Under the pieces are notes generated by a model. That model was not told the DNA's origin, did no database searches, and saw nothing but the letters and a program-made list of their open reading frames with translations. A DNA stretch of 64,000 bases from Faecalibacterium sp. UBA1819 (GTDB lineage: Bacteria > Bacillota > Clostridia > Oscillospirales > Ruminococcaceae): positions 114,665 through 178,664 of the forward strand of contig DCEX01000029.1 of assembly GCA_002315015.1 (NCBI GenBank), read 5' to 3'. How positions within the stretch are numbered: the stretch's first letter is position 1; every line of letters begins with the position of its first letter. Shown here piece after piece: positions 37,461 to 46,629 of the stretch. The translations under genes and the position numbers were made by a program.

Positions 37461-38351
37461 ATGACTTCACTGAAAGTTGCCCTGGTACAAAAAAGCGCTG
37501 CCCCCAATCAAAGAAAAGAAAATCACCGCCGGATGCTGCAATTCATCCAAGAGGCCGCGGCCATGGGAGCTGATTTGGTGCTTTTTCCCGAAATGTGGTC
37601 AAACGGCTATGCCCCACCCTTTCCTAAAGCGTTTGAAGAACCGCTCCACCCCGATTTTGAACAAGAGCGCCAAGCGTGGTTTGCCGATGCCGTAGAAATT
37701 GACAGCGATGATGTGAAGGAAGTGCAAAACGCCGCCGTTCAATCTCACATTGGCGTTTGCGCAACGTTTCTTTGCCGCCATGAAGGCAAATTTCAAAACA
37801 CCGCCGTTCTCATTGACCGAAGCGGCCACATCCTGTTAAACTACGCGAAAGTACATACCTGCGATTTTTCTCTGGAAGGATTGCTGAGTCATGGCACAGA
37901 GTTTTTTGTCTGTGATTTTGAGGGCGTCAAAATTGGAGTCATGATTTGTTATGACCGCGAATTCCCGGAAAGCGCCCGCGTGCTGATGCTGAAAGGGGCG
38001 GAAATCATTCTCGTTTCCAATGCCTGCGGTATGAACCCCGCAAGGTTGAATCAGCTCAATGCCCGCGCCTTTGAAAACATGGTGGGAATTGCCATGGCCA
38101 ACTACCCGGGCAAGGGCTGGGGCGGCTCGTGCGCCTTTTCCCCTGTTGTTTTTGATGAGAACGGAAACAACGTTGACAATGTACTTTTTCAAGCCGATGA
38201 TGTGTCCGAAAAAATTTATCTTGTTGAATTTGACACGGAGGAAATACGCGACTATCGAAAACGGGAAACATGGGGAAACGCCTACCGAAAGCCGGAAGCT
38301 TATACCGACCTTGTTTCCTTTACCGTACAGGAACCATTTATCCGAACATAA
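37461..38351 (+). CDS. Carbon-nitrogen hydrolase (nitrilase superfamily)
   Basis: The 296-residue amidase/nitrilase-fold enzyme has its catalytic triad visible as Glu in DLVLFPEMWSNGY (about residue 44), Lys in LNYAKVHTCDF (about residue 131) and Cys in IGVMICYDREFPESARVL (about residue 163). Such enzymes hydrolyse amides or carbamoyl groups; N-carbamoylputrescine- and omega-amidase-type activities are possible, but the substrate cannot be read from sequence. GGAAAGGAG precedes the ATG. It follows glutamine synthetase by 124 bases past a terminator, so a shared nitrogen role is only suggestive. Confidence 0.85.
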   Translation: MTSLKVALVQKSAAPNQRKENHRRMLQFIQEAAAMGADLVLFPEMWSNGYAPPFPKAFEEPLHPDFEQERQAWFADAVEIDSDDVKEVQNAAVQSHIGVCATFLCRHEGKFQNTAVLIDRSGHILLNYAKVHTCDFSLEGLLSHGTEFFVCDFEGVKIGVMICYDREFPESARVLMLKGAEIILVSNACGMNPARLNQLNARAFENMVGIAMANYPGKGWGGSCAFSPVVFDENGNNVDNVLFQADDVSEKIYLVEFDTEEIRDYRKRETWGNAYRKPEAYTDLVSFTVQEPFIRT

Positions 38352-38404
38352 AAAGCGAGCACCCACCGCCGGAATAAATTCCACGCGGCAGGTGCTCGCT
38401 TTCA
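38351..38404. terminator. Bidirectional terminator between convergent genes
   Basis: AAAGCGAGCACC pairs with GGTGCTCGCTTT, with an inner stem (GCCGGAA..TTCC..GGC region). It serves the hydrolase (plus) and the ABC permease (minus). Confidence 0.85.
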
Positions 38405-38449
38405 TCTTTTATTGATAACACAAAGAGCAGTGCTGCCTATCTTACAGGC

Positions 38450-39409
38450 TCAGCGCTTGCCCTTGTCGTAAATATCGCCGAGTGCACGCGGTGCCTGATT
38501 GTTCTTCGAGAAGAAAATCAGCAAGAGCAAAGTGAGCACATACGGCAAAATCATAATGAGGTCGGAATAGGTGCTGGGCATTCCCAGAACCTGCACAATT
38601 TTGTAGCCGCCCGAACGCGCAAATCCAAACAGCACACACGCCCAAAACGTGGGCAAAATCTTCCAGTTGCCGAAAATCAATGCGGCAATGGCCAAATAGC
38701 CGTATCCGGTATAGATGCTGGCAGAATAGCTGGAGTAAATGGAATACGCAAAGCAAATACCGCCTAAACCGGAGAGCGCGCCCGATATCGCAATTGCAAT
38801 ATAGCGAATTTTTGCCACATCCGCACCTGCTGCATCCACGGCATGAGGATTGTCGCCGCATGCACGCAAGCGCATACCAAATGTTGTTTTGTACAACAGA
38901 TACCAAGCGGCAATCGCCACCACAATAATGATGAACTCATACGGATAAACATCCGTGAAAAACGCGCCCAAAACAGGGATACTGCTCAAAACAGGAATGG
39001 TCACACGGTTGCTGACAGCAAGCACAAAGCGGTCGGAAGACGCGCCAAACACCTGAGCGTTAATCTGACTCGTTAAAAAGTCCGTCAGCGCCATGGCAAT
39101 GATGTTCACCACAACACCGCTAATCACTTGGTTGGCCTTAAAGTGAATACACAAAACAGCGTGCAGCATGGCGTAAAGCGCACCGCCCAGCATCGAAATT
39201 GCAATTGCAAAATACATCGGTGCCTGGGAGGAAGCCGCAAACCAAGAGGAAGTAAACGCCACAAACAACGCGCCGAAAAAGCCGCCTGCTCCTAAAAAGC
39301 CTTCCAAAGCAAGGTTCGTCACGCCGCTTCGCTCGCTGTAAATACCGCCCACCGCAATAATGAACAGAGGCAGGGTAAACGACATACCGTCAATAATAAT
39401 GCTATTCAC
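38450..39409 (-). CDS. BMP-family ABC transporter permease (NupQ/YufQ type)
   Basis: The 319-residue membrane protein has about eight to ten hydrophobic segments. The family N-terminus FTLPLFIIAVGGIYSERSGV and the EAA-like region around ALSGLGGICFAYSIYSS mark a BPD_transp_2 permease of the BMP/nucleoside class. Its start overlaps the stop of the other permease by four bases. The four-gene set (binding protein, ATPase, two permeases) matches B. subtilis NupNOPQ, a guanosine importer; nucleoside specificity is inferred. Confidence 0.88.
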   Translation of the reverse strand: MNSIIIDGMSFTLPLFIIAVGGIYSERSGVTNLALEGFLGAGGFFGALFVAFTSSWFAASSQAPMYFAIAISMLGGALYAMLHAVLCIHFKANQVISGVVVNIIAMALTDFLTSQINAQVFGASSDRFVLAVSNRVTIPVLSSIPVLGAFFTDVYPYEFIIIVVAIAAWYLLYKTTFGMRLRACGDNPHAVDAAGADVAKIRYIAIAISGALSGLGGICFAYSIYSSYSASIYTGYGYLAIAALIFGNWKILPTFWACVLFGFARSGGYKIVQVLGMPSTYSDLIMILPYVLTLLLLIFFSKNNQAPRALGDIYDKGKR

Positions 39410-40584
39410 GACTGCCCCTCCTTTTGTTCATTTCCTTCTTTTTGCTCTTCTTTTTTCTGTTCTTCCAGCTCCATGCGGCTGATGCGCAAGCGATGACGCA
39501 CATAAGCGCCGCAAGCCGCAAACAGCAACATCAGACCTGTAATAACCGAGCCGATTTCCTGATCCACTCCAATCGACGAGCTCATATAGGTGCTGCCTTT
39601 TGTGATTACGGTAATCAGGAAAGAGGCAAACACAATGCCAATCGGATTGGAGTTGCCGAGCAGACTGATGGCGATCGAATCAAAACCGACCGTAGACAGC
39701 ACGCGCGGCTGGATGGAACCGAGATATCCGAGATAGTAAGTCACGCCCGCCAAACCGGCCAAAGCGCCCGAAAGCATCATGGCAAAAAGAATGTTGCGGC
39801 GCACGTTAATACCCGCATATTTAGAAGCTTTTGCATTCAGGCCCACCGCTTTCAGCTCATAGCCGAACTTCGTGTGATGGATCAGATAGTGCATCGCGGC
39901 CACTACGATAATGGCGAGGACAAAGCCGAGCGGAATCACCGTTTTATACCCGGCAATCATCACATTTTGAAGAGTCAGGCGCGAAGCATCTGAAATGGCC
40001 TGCGACTGCCTTGTAAGCGGATTGATAAAAAACGTAAAAATAAAAAAGCTGAGAACGTACTGAAAAATATAGTTCAGCATAATGGAAGAAACGACTTCAT
40101 TGATGTTGAACCGATACTTCAAATATCCAATCAGCGCACCCACCAGTGCACCCACCACAATACCGATCACGATAACCAGGGGTTTTGCCACCACTGCCGG
40201 GAGCGGAGAATAACCCACCGTGACCATTGCCACAAAACCGGCCATCAGCATTTGTCCAGAAACACCAATATTAAATAAACCTGCTTTAAATGCCACAGCC
40301 ACCGACAAGGCCGCAAACAGCATGGGCGTCCAGTTGTCGAGGTAGCCCATGAAATCGGTAAACATTCCTTTACCGCCCGCATAATTTGCCTTTGCCGTAA
40401 TACCGCATCCCTGCAAAAACGCATTGAACGCCTGTAAAGGATTTTTCCCGAGAATCAGAAAAATCACCGCACCCGCCAAAAGGCCGAACAATACTTCTAA
40501 GAGCGGAACGGTAATATTTTGGCGCTTTTCATCGCCCATCACCGCCAATAACGCGGCTTTCCAGTGATTGCTCTTCTTTTTCAT
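39406..40584 (-). CDS. BMP-family ABC transporter permease (NupP/YufP type)
   Basis: The 392-residue membrane protein is larger than its partner. Hydrophobic segments start at VPLLEVLFGLLAGAVIFLIL, and the characteristic FKAGLFNIGVSGQMLMAGFV follows, then GVNYAGI-like NAKASKYAGINVRRNIL. A charged Glu/Lys-rich tail ends the protein. It overlaps the ATPase gene and the second permease by four bases each. It forms the transmembrane channel with the gene that follows. Confidence 0.88.
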   Translation of the reverse strand: MKKKSNHWKAALLAVMGDEKRQNITVPLLEVLFGLLAGAVIFLILGKNPLQAFNAFLQGCGITAKANYAGGKGMFTDFMGYLDNWTPMLFAALSVAVAFKAGLFNIGVSGQMLMAGFVAMVTVGYSPLPAVVAKPLVIVIGIVVGALVGALIGYLKYRFNINEVVSSIMLNYIFQYVLSFFIFTFFINPLTRQSQAISDASRLTLQNVMIAGYKTVIPLGFVLAIIVVAAMHYLIHHTKFGYELKAVGLNAKASKYAGINVRRNILFAMMLSGALAGLAGVTYYLGYLGSIQPRVLSTVGFDSIAISLLGNSNPIGIVFASFLITVITKGSTYMSSSIGVDQEIGSVITGLMLLFAACGAYVRHRLRISRMELEEQKKEEQKEGNEQKEGQS

Positions 40585-42107
40585 GTCGTAACACCCATCA
40601 TATAATTGCCCACCTGATTGACCGTCAGGCTTTCTGCCGGGGCGGTTTTCAAAAGCTCGCCGCTGTAAATAACGCCGATGGTATCTGCCAGCTTCATTAC
40701 TTCTTCGAGTTCTAACGAAATCAGCAAAATTGCTTTTCCTTTGCTGCGCTGTTCCAAAATTTGACGATGAATATTTTCAATCGCGCCGATATCAAGGCCG
40801 CGCGTTGGCTGGACAAACAAAATCACTTTCGCATTTTGGTCGATTTCGCGCGCAATGATCGCTTTTTGCTGATTGCCGCCGCTCATGGAGCGCACAATGG
40901 TGTCGCAGCCCTGGCCGCACCGAATGTCATACTGCTTAATCAGCTCACTGCTTTTTTTATCAAATTGGTCGCGCTTTAACCAGCCGTGAATACAATAAGG
41001 CGGCTTATAATAATTTTTCAAAAGCAAATTTTCCGACAGCGTAAAGTCCATGACCATACCGGTTGCATGGCGGTCGGCAGGGATATACGCCACGCCCGAT
41101 TCATTGCGCTTGCGAATGGGTATTTGCGTAATGTCTTGCCCCGCGAGATAAATTTTACCGCCTGCCGCTTTCACCATTCCTGCAATGGCGTCCGCCAATT
41201 CTTCCTGTCCGTTGCCGGATACGCCCGCCACGGCAAAGATTTCACCTTCTCGAATGGAGAAGGAAACATCTTTCACCACAGGGAAGCCCGCTGCATTCTT
41301 TACCGTCAGATTTTCCACGCGCAAAACTTCTTTGCCCAAAGAAGCGGGCTCCTTTTCCATCTCTTCCGACACTTCGCGCCCCACCATCATATATGCCATA
41401 TCATGGGTGCTGGTAGTTGCCACATCGCACTCGCTCACCAGCTTGCCGCGGCACAGCACTGCACAGCGGTCAGCCACCTGCTTGATTTCCTCCAGCTTGT
41501 GGGTAATCAAAATGATCGTCTTTCCGGCATCACGCAGATTGCGAATCACTTGCAAAAGCGACTCAATCTCCTGCGGTGTCAGCATGGCGGTCGGCTCGTC
41601 AAAAATCATAATTTCCGCTTCGCGGTACAGCATTTTTAAAATTTCTACACGCTGCTGCACCGAAACGCTCAAATCTTCAATTTTGGCCGTGGGTTCTACT
41701 TCCAAACCATAGCGCTTGGACAACTCTGCAATTTTTTGGTTGGTTCCCTTAATATCCACCGTGGGGAAAAGGCCGGCAACACGTTTTTTCGGCTCCATGC
41801 CAAGCACAATGTTTTCTGTAACGGTAAAGTTTTCCACCAGCTTAAAATGCTGATGCACCATGCCAATGTTCAGCTTTGTTGCATGGCTGGGCGAAGTAAT
41901 CCGAACCTTTTCACCCCGAATGAAAATTTCCCCTTCGTCCGGCTCATACATGCCAAATAAAATGCTCATTAAGGTCGATTTTCCCGCACCGTTTTCTCCC
42001 AAGAGCGCAAAAATCTCGCCTTTTTGAATGGTTAAACTCACATCGTCATTGGCAACAATGCCGGGAAAGCGCTTTGTAATGTGCCGAAGCTCGATGATGG
42101 GCTTCAT
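40581..42107 (-). CDS. BMP-family ABC transporter ATP-binding protein (NupO/YufO type)
   Basis: The 508-residue protein is a double ABC ATPase, as in sugar and nucleoside importers. The first domain has ALLGENGAGKSTLMSILF, a degenerate signature LSVSVQQRVEIL and IFDEPTAML. The second has a weak Walker A (VSGNGQEELADAI) and a standard signature MSGGNQQKAIIARE with LFVQPTRGLDIGA. The ATG at 42105-42107 follows AAAGGAGG by seven bases; the frame extends further but without a better start. A terminator-like hairpin lies between it and the binding-protein gene. Confidence 0.92.
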   Translation of the reverse strand: MKPIIELRHITKRFPGIVANDDVSLTIQKGEIFALLGENGAGKSTLMSILFGMYEPDEGEIFIRGEKVRITSPSHATKLNIGMVHQHFKLVENFTVTENIVLGMEPKKRVAGLFPTVDIKGTNQKIAELSKRYGLEVEPTAKIEDLSVSVQQRVEILKMLYREAEIMIFDEPTAMLTPQEIESLLQVIRNLRDAGKTIILITHKLEEIKQVADRCAVLCRGKLVSECDVATTSTHDMAYMMVGREVSEEMEKEPASLGKEVLRVENLTVKNAAGFPVVKDVSFSIREGEIFAVAGVSGNGQEELADAIAGMVKAAGGKIYLAGQDITQIPIRKRNESGVAYIPADRHATGMVMDFTLSENLLLKNYYKPPYCIHGWLKRDQFDKKSSELIKQYDIRCGQGCDTIVRSMSGGNQQKAIIAREIDQNAKVILFVQPTRGLDIGAIENIHRQILEQRSKGKAILLISLELEEVMKLADTIGVIYSGELLKTAPAESLTVNQVGNYMMGVTT

Positions 42108-42177
42108 GGTGTTGCCTCCTTTAGCAAATGAAATTGGAAAACGCCGCAAACAGCGTGCAGCAAACGGCCGCCATATA

Positions 42178-42205
42178 AAAAAGGGGAACGCTCGCGTTCC
42201 CCTTT
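42178..42205 (-). terminator. Intercistronic terminator between binding protein and ATPase genes
   Basis: AAAGGGGAACGC and GCGTTCCCCTTT form an almost loop-free stem; on the minus strand a T6 run follows. Placed after the abundant binding-protein gene, it probably lets only part of transcription into the ATPase and permease genes. Confidence 0.75.
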
Positions 42206-42259
42206 CCTCATTGCCCCTTCAGCAGTGTGCAGTCAAAGCCCGCACGCTGACTTTCAGCA

Positions 42260-43462
42260 TTATTTCAAGCCGGGGAAGTCTTCCGGCATGTAGCCGTTGG
42301 TAGCAGAAGCCGGAACAATCGTTCCGTCTTTTACGAGCTGCAAGCACTCATTCATTTTCGTCAGAGCATCCTCGCTGAGCTGCTGACGGCCTTCCTCGCT
42401 TACAAAGCCGGTGGAATCGGTGTCGGCTTTCAGCAGCTGCGTACCGCCTGCAAACGTGCCGTCAACAATCTTGTTCAGCTCACGCTCAACCGTCACATCC
42501 ATGCATTTCAGGCTGGAAGTCAGCACAACGTTGGAATCGCCGTTGGCGCCGTCGTCATACTGGTCAGCGTCACAGCCGATGAAGTAAACGCCGGTTGCCT
42601 CTTTCACTGCGGTCAGCACACCGTTGCCGGAGTCACCTGCGGCAGCAAACAGCACGTCGCAGCCCTCACCGATCAGGGTCTGGCCAATGATCTTGCCCGT
42701 TGCAGGATCGTCGAATTTGCCGACATAGTTGCCGCCGATGTTGTTGCCGGTGCTGTCAGTGCCCGCATAAGCTGCAATCTCCACAACTTCCGCCGTTGTG
42801 CCGTAATGCTCGTTTGCATAGTTCACACCGGACTCAAAGCCGTACTGGTAGTTCACGTTGGACTCAAAAGCAACGCCGTGCACGGAAGCCACTTTGCCCG
42901 TCTGGGTTGTCAAAGCAGCAGCCAGACCTGCGAAGAAGCCGCCTTCCTCCTCGGCGAAAATCAGGCTGGTCACGTTGTCAAGCTCCGCGACATTGCCGCT
43001 CTCATCCGTTGCCACAGTGTCAATCAAAATGAACTGCTTGTCCGGATTTTCCTGTGCCAAGGTGCCGATGCCCGCAAACTGGAAGCCCGGCGTTACGATT
43101 ACGTCGTAGTCAGCAATTACGTCAGCCACAGCCTGTACCGCAGCGGTCGTATCGCCTGTCGGCTCCACAATATCGGTCACTGTGTCGATGCCGCCGCGCG
43201 AATCAATGAAGTTCAGCACGCCCTCATAGCTGTTTTGCACGAACGAGCCGTCGTCCACACCGCTGGGGCTGGACACAAACACAATCTTCATTCCCTCTGC
43301 CGAAGCCGCAGAACCTGCGGTCGAGCCGGCAGTGGAAGCCGCCGTTGAACCTGCAGCAGAAGAACCTGCCTCCGCAGTGCCGGAAGATACGGGAGAACCA
43401 GCGCATCCGGCCAAACCGAGCGCCATCGAGCAGGCCACTAAAAAGCTAGCAATCTTTTTCAT
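42260..43462 (-). CDS. BMP-family nucleoside-binding lipoprotein
   Basis: The 400-residue extracellular substrate-binding protein has a signal peptide MKKIASFLVACSMALGLAGC with a lipobox (LAGC) for lipid attachment, then a Ser/Ala/Gly/Thr-rich linker and the BMP domain (FVSSPSGVDDGSFVQNSYEGV, TPGFQFAG, ADQYDDG). The PnrA-like family binds purine nucleosides. The ATG at 43460-43462 follows AAAAGGAAAAGG; a longer frame to 43552 would put charged residues before the signal peptide. A good promoter lies at 43543-43571. The leader is too short for a purine riboswitch. Confidence 0.92.
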   Translation of the reverse strand: MKKIASFLVACSMALGLAGCAGSPVSSGTAEAGSSAAGSTAASTAGSTAGSAASAEGMKIVFVSSPSGVDDGSFVQNSYEGVLNFIDSRGGIDTVTDIVEPTGDTTAAVQAVADVIADYDVIVTPGFQFAGIGTLAQENPDKQFILIDTVATDESGNVAELDNVTSLIFAEEEGGFFAGLAAALTTQTGKVASVHGVAFESNVNYQYGFESGVNYANEHYGTTAEVVEIAAYAGTDSTGNNIGGNYVGKFDDPATGKIIGQTLIGEGCDVLFAAAGDSGNGVLTAVKEATGVYFIGCDADQYDDGANGDSNVVLTSSLKCMDVTVERELNKIVDGTFAGGTQLLKADTDSTGFVSEEGRQQLSEDALTKMNECLQLVKDGTIVPASATNGYMPEDFPGLK

Positions 43463-43542
43463 TGTTTTCAACCTTTTCCTTTTCCTTTTTCCCGATGCAC
43501 TTCCCCTCATAAGAAGGGAAAACACTTTACAGGGTCGTTTAT

Positions 43543-43571
43543 AGTTTAACACGCTCTTGGTTTTTGTGCAA
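43543..43571 (-). promoter_or_regulatory. Sigma-A promoter of the BMP transporter operon
   Basis: On the minus strand TTGCAC (43566-43571) and TAAACT (43543-43548) are separated by 17 bases, about 80 bases before the lipoprotein start. Confidence 0.65.
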
Positions 43572-43626
43572 TATTTTTCTGTTTATTTTTTAAGAATTGC
43601 GTAAAATTTCGCGCGTATTTGTTGTT

Positions 43627-44100
43627 TTAACCGGGCGTGTTTGTCAACGCTTCAATGAGCACAGTCTGCGTGGGGTACTGTGAAGTCAGCAAAGCTCTGT
43701 CGCCGTGTTCATAACCCTCCTGCTGGTAACCAGGTGACATGGTTGTTCCCAAAAGCGCCCATGCACCGCCCGCTTTGAGCCGCGACCCCTGCCACGACCC
43801 CGCTTTCACTAAATGCTGAACGCACTGCCCGCGCGCTAAATCCTGCCCCAACTCCGTCACACTGGAACTTCCGTCCGGTTTCAGCTCACACAGCTCTACC
43901 GCATCCCCCAAATAGAAATGGTACATTTCATCGGCATCCAGCCGATGCAGGTGGGAAAACGTTTCCGGCGTCAGCATATAGTAAATCGCCGTTGCCATTG
44001 CGCGCGGCTGTTCGCCGCTTTGATATGTCTGCCGGTATAAGCCGCCTTCCCCTTCCAGCGGCTCTAAGCCCAGCGCGTCAATCACTTCTTGTGCTGTCAT
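43627..44100 (-). CDS. Cupin-domain protein (DUF985 type)
   Basis: The 157-residue protein has a double-stranded beta-helix of the DUF985/Cupin_5 group: GGLYRQTYQS, ATAIYYMLTPETFSHLHRLD with metal-ligand-like histidines, EMYHFYLGDAVEL, and GTTMSPGYQQEGYEHGDR. Function in the family is unknown; a sugar- or small-molecule-binding role is possible. Its start overlaps the stop of the upstream oxidoreductase by four bases (ATGA), so the two are cotranscribed and may act on the same metabolite. Confidence 0.8.
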   Translation of the reverse strand: MTAQEVIDALGLEPLEGEGGLYRQTYQSGEQPRAMATAIYYMLTPETFSHLHRLDADEMYHFYLGDAVELCELKPDGSSSVTELGQDLARGQCVQHLVKAGSWQGSRLKAGGAWALLGTTMSPGYQQEGYEHGDRALLTSQYPTQTVLIEALTNTPG

Positions 44101-45185
44101 GCCTTTCCCTGCCTTTCTACCAAGATCCAGCGAGAATCATTCTTGGCGCTGTCATAAATTGCACGGCACACCGCAGCCGTCCGCGCTCCCTGTGCAAAAT
44201 TGGGATATGTGCCGGTATTGGGAGTCCCTGCTTTCAGTGCCTCGTACATATCCCTCACCAGCATCTGGAACGTATCTGCAAAGCCGTTGCCAAAGGCAAA
44301 TACCTCTGTGTGAACCCCCTGCCCTTTGCGAGCGGTATGCAAAAGATTATTGTCTTCCTCGTTCCACCACAAATTTCCGTTTTCGCAGGTAATTTCAATC
44401 GTTAAGCGGTTGCCGCGTCCCGGTGAAACTTCCGAAAGCAGCACGTTCCCCAGCACACCGTTTTCATAGCGAAGCGTAACCGCGGCTGCATCCTCGGTCT
44501 GAACCGAAATCGGTGTTCCTTCTGCACCGGAATCGGCGGAATACATCATCCCGTCTTTCAGGATGCGCTGAGGGTGAAAACATCCAAAGGTTGCGCTGAC
44601 CGCCTCGACACGCAAACCCGTGAGATAGGAAGCCAAATCCAGCCAGTGGCTGCCAATTTCGGAAACAGCACGCATTGTTCCCGCTAACGTTTCGTTATAG
44701 CGCCAATCGAGTGGGGCGGGAAGCGCATGAAATTCCTGCATGTAATTGCCATGAATCATCAAAACGCGGCCCAGCTCTCCGCTATCCAAAATCTCTTTGG
44801 CCTTCGCACATGCCATATGATAACGCACGTTGAACGTCAGCGCACACACAAGGCCGGAAGTCTCCGCCAAAGCCGCCAGCTCAGCCGCCTCTTTTTCATC
44901 CAGAGAAAGCGGTTTTTCACACAAAATATGTTTTCCGCGGGACAAAAAATAACGAACCAGCTGTCCGTGGGTATTCGGCGGTGTACAAATGTGTATGACA
45001 TCAATATCATCTGCACAAGCAAGCTCCTGTGACGTACCAAACACAGGGATGTTCCATTGTTTTGCAAAATGCTGTACAGCAGACTCGTCCAGTGCCACAG
45101 CGGCGGCAATCTCTACACCGCACCCTCTCAGCGCCGCAGCATGAACCTGTCCGCTGAACCCGCAACCGATAATTGCTGCTTTCAT
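44097..45185 (-). CDS. Gfo/Idh/MocA-family oxidoreductase
   Basis: The 362-residue NAD(P)-dependent enzyme has the N-terminal Rossmann motif MKAAIIGCGFSGQVHAAAL, the family EKP signature in HILCEKPLSLDEKEAAE, and the C-terminal alpha/beta substrate domain (SEIGSHWLDLASYLTGL contains the conserved GxHxxD-like His). Substrates in this family are usually sugars or inositols; which one here is not evident. TTGAGGTG precedes the ATG, and a sigma-A promoter lies at 45286-45314. It forms a two-gene operon with the cupin protein. Confidence 0.88.
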   Translation of the reverse strand: MKAAIIGCGFSGQVHAAALRGCGVEIAAAVALDESAVQHFAKQWNIPVFGTSQELACADDIDVIHICTPPNTHGQLVRYFLSRGKHILCEKPLSLDEKEAAELAALAETSGLVCALTFNVRYHMACAKAKEILDSGELGRVLMIHGNYMQEFHALPAPLDWRYNETLAGTMRAVSEIGSHWLDLASYLTGLRVEAVSATFGCFHPQRILKDGMMYSADSGAEGTPISVQTEDAAAVTLRYENGVLGNVLLSEVSPGRGNRLTIEITCENGNLWWNEEDNNLLHTARKGQGVHTEVFAFGNGFADTFQMLVRDMYEALKAGTPNTGTYPNFAQGARTAAVCRAIYDSAKNDSRWILVERQGKA

Positions 45186-45285
45186 GTTTCACCTCAACAA
45201 ATTTTATCGTTCCCGACATTGTGCTTTCACAGGGAATCCGCGTAATCTTCCCTGTTGTCCGGCAGCAATGCCGTAATTTGTTCCT

Positions 45286-45314
45286 ATCATATCACAATCC
45301 ATAAAATCTATCAA
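45286..45314 (-). promoter_or_regulatory. Sigma-A promoter of the oxidoreductase-cupin operon
   Basis: On the minus strand TTGATA (45309-45314) and TATGAT (45286-45291) are separated by 17 bases. A roughly 100-base leader with a small hairpin follows. It is back to back with the mtnA promoter. Confidence 0.65.
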
Positions 45315-45324
45315 TTTTTTTAAC

Positions 45325-45354
45325 TTGCGGGCTGATTGACCGCTGTGTTATAAT
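45325..45354 (+). promoter_or_regulatory. Sigma-A promoter of the mtnA-like gene
   Basis: TTGCGG (45325-45330) and TATAAT (45349-45354) are separated by 18 bases, with an extended TGT before the -10. It lies 70 bases upstream of the start. Confidence 0.7.
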
Positions 45355-45424
45355 TCGTTATCAGAAGGCATGGACCTGCGCTTTGCCCCTGCCGCAAATG
45401 TGAAACAAAAAGGAGTGTCACAAA

Positions 45425-46501
45425 ATGGAATTGCAACAGGTTACCCACATTGACAACGTGCGTCTTTCCGACGACGGAACCCGCGTTGTTTACATTGACC
45501 AGACCCAGCTGCCCAACCGTACCATTTACAAAGAAACGAATAAAGCCGAGGAGCTTTACCAGGCCATCTACGAATTACAAGTGCGCGGCGCACCGTGTAT
45601 CGGCATTTTTGCGGCTTACGCGCTTTATGTGCTGGCGCTGCAAATCCCGCACGAGGAATTTGAACCGTTTTATGCCGAGCTGGTACGCCAGAAAGAGTAT
45701 CTCAATTCCTCGCGCCCCACAGCCGTGAACCTCAGCAAGATGCTGGACAGAATGGACGCCTGCGTCAAAGCACATGCAAAAGAGAGTCACGCCGATTTGC
45801 TCCAGGCGATGCACGCCGAAGCCTGCGCCATTCATCAGGAAGATATTGACATGTGCTATGCCATTTCGTCTTATGGTCTTTCGCTTGTCAAAGACGGTGA
45901 TACCGTTTTAACTCACTGCAACGCAGGTCCGCTTGCCACGTCGCGCTACGGAACCGGCCAAGGCCCGTTTTATTTGGCAAAAGAGCGCGGCATGAATTTG
46001 AAGGCGTACTGCGATGAAACACGTCCTCTTTTGCAAGGCGCACGTTTGACCGCTTATGAGCTTCAGCGCGCTGGGGTGGATGTCACGCTGATTTGCGACA
46101 ATATGGCCAGCATGGTAATGAAACAGGGCAAAATTCAGGCTTGCTTTGTCGGCTGTGACCGCGTTGCACTCAACGGTGATGCCGCCAATAAAATCGGTAC
46201 AAGCGGCGTTGCTGTATTGGCAAAGCATTACAATGTGCCGTTCTATGTGCTTGGGCCTTCTTCTACCATTGATTTTCACTGCGCAACAGGCGACGACATT
46301 GAAATCGAACTGCGTGAGCCGGATGAAATCCGCAAAAAATTCTTTGCCGAGCCGGTTGCACCGGAAGGCGTTCAATGCTACAACCCCGCTTTTGACGTGA
46401 CAGACCACAGCCTCATTACCGCTATTGTTACCGAACGCGGCATTTGCTACCCGCCTTTTAACGAAAGCTTCCGCAAACTCTTTCCCGAGCAATTTGAATA
46501 A
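45425..46501 (+). CDS. mtnA: S-methyl-5-thioribose-1-phosphate isomerase-like protein
   Basis: The 358-residue member of the eIF2B-related aldose-ketose isomerase family converts methylthioribose-1-phosphate to the ribulose form in methionine salvage. The core motifs are present: [36 protein letters not shown] with the catalytic Cys, [13 protein letters not shown] with the catalytic Asp, and [26 protein letters not shown] precedes the ATG. No other methionine-salvage gene is nearby, so an alternative substrate such as 5-deoxyribose-1-phosphate or ribose-1,5-bisphosphate is possible. Confidence 0.85.
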   Translation: MELQQVTHIDNVRLSDDGTRVVYIDQTQLPNRTIYKETNKAEELYQAIYELQVRGAPCIGIFAAYALYVLALQIPHEEFEPFYAELVRQKEYLNSSRPTAVNLSKMLDRMDACVKAHAKESHADLLQAMHAEACAIHQEDIDMCYAISSYGLSLVKDGDTVLTHCNAGPLATSRYGTGQGPFYLAKERGMNLKAYCDETRPLLQGARLTAYELQRAGVDVTLICDNMASMVMKQGKIQACFVGCDRVALNGDAANKIGTSGVAVLAKHYNVPFYVLGPSSTIDFHCATGDDIEIELREPDEIRKKFFAEPVAPEGVQCYNPAFDVTDHSLITAIVTERGICYPPFNESFRKLFPEQFE

Positions 46502-46580
46502 TATCTGTCGAAAAACAGCCTTTTTTTACCATCCCACTCGATTGAAAGTATCAGAATTTACTTTATTGAGTATTCCGATT

Positions 46581-46610
46581 TTGACAGACACATGCTATCC
46601 TTCTTAATAA
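46581..46610 (+). promoter_or_regulatory. Candidate promoter of the XRE regulator
   Basis: TTGACA (46581-46586) is followed after 18 bases by TAATAA (46605-46610). The -10 lies so close to the AAGGAG ribosome binding site that the leader would be only a few bases, so this is tentative. Confidence 0.4.
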
Positions 46611-46629
46611 ATAAGAAGGAGTGAATGGA

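Noticed and set aside
43463..43542. Purine riboswitch before the nucleoside-binding lipoprotein
   Set aside because: Only about 80 bases separate promoter and start, and no aptamer-like three-way junction is visible.
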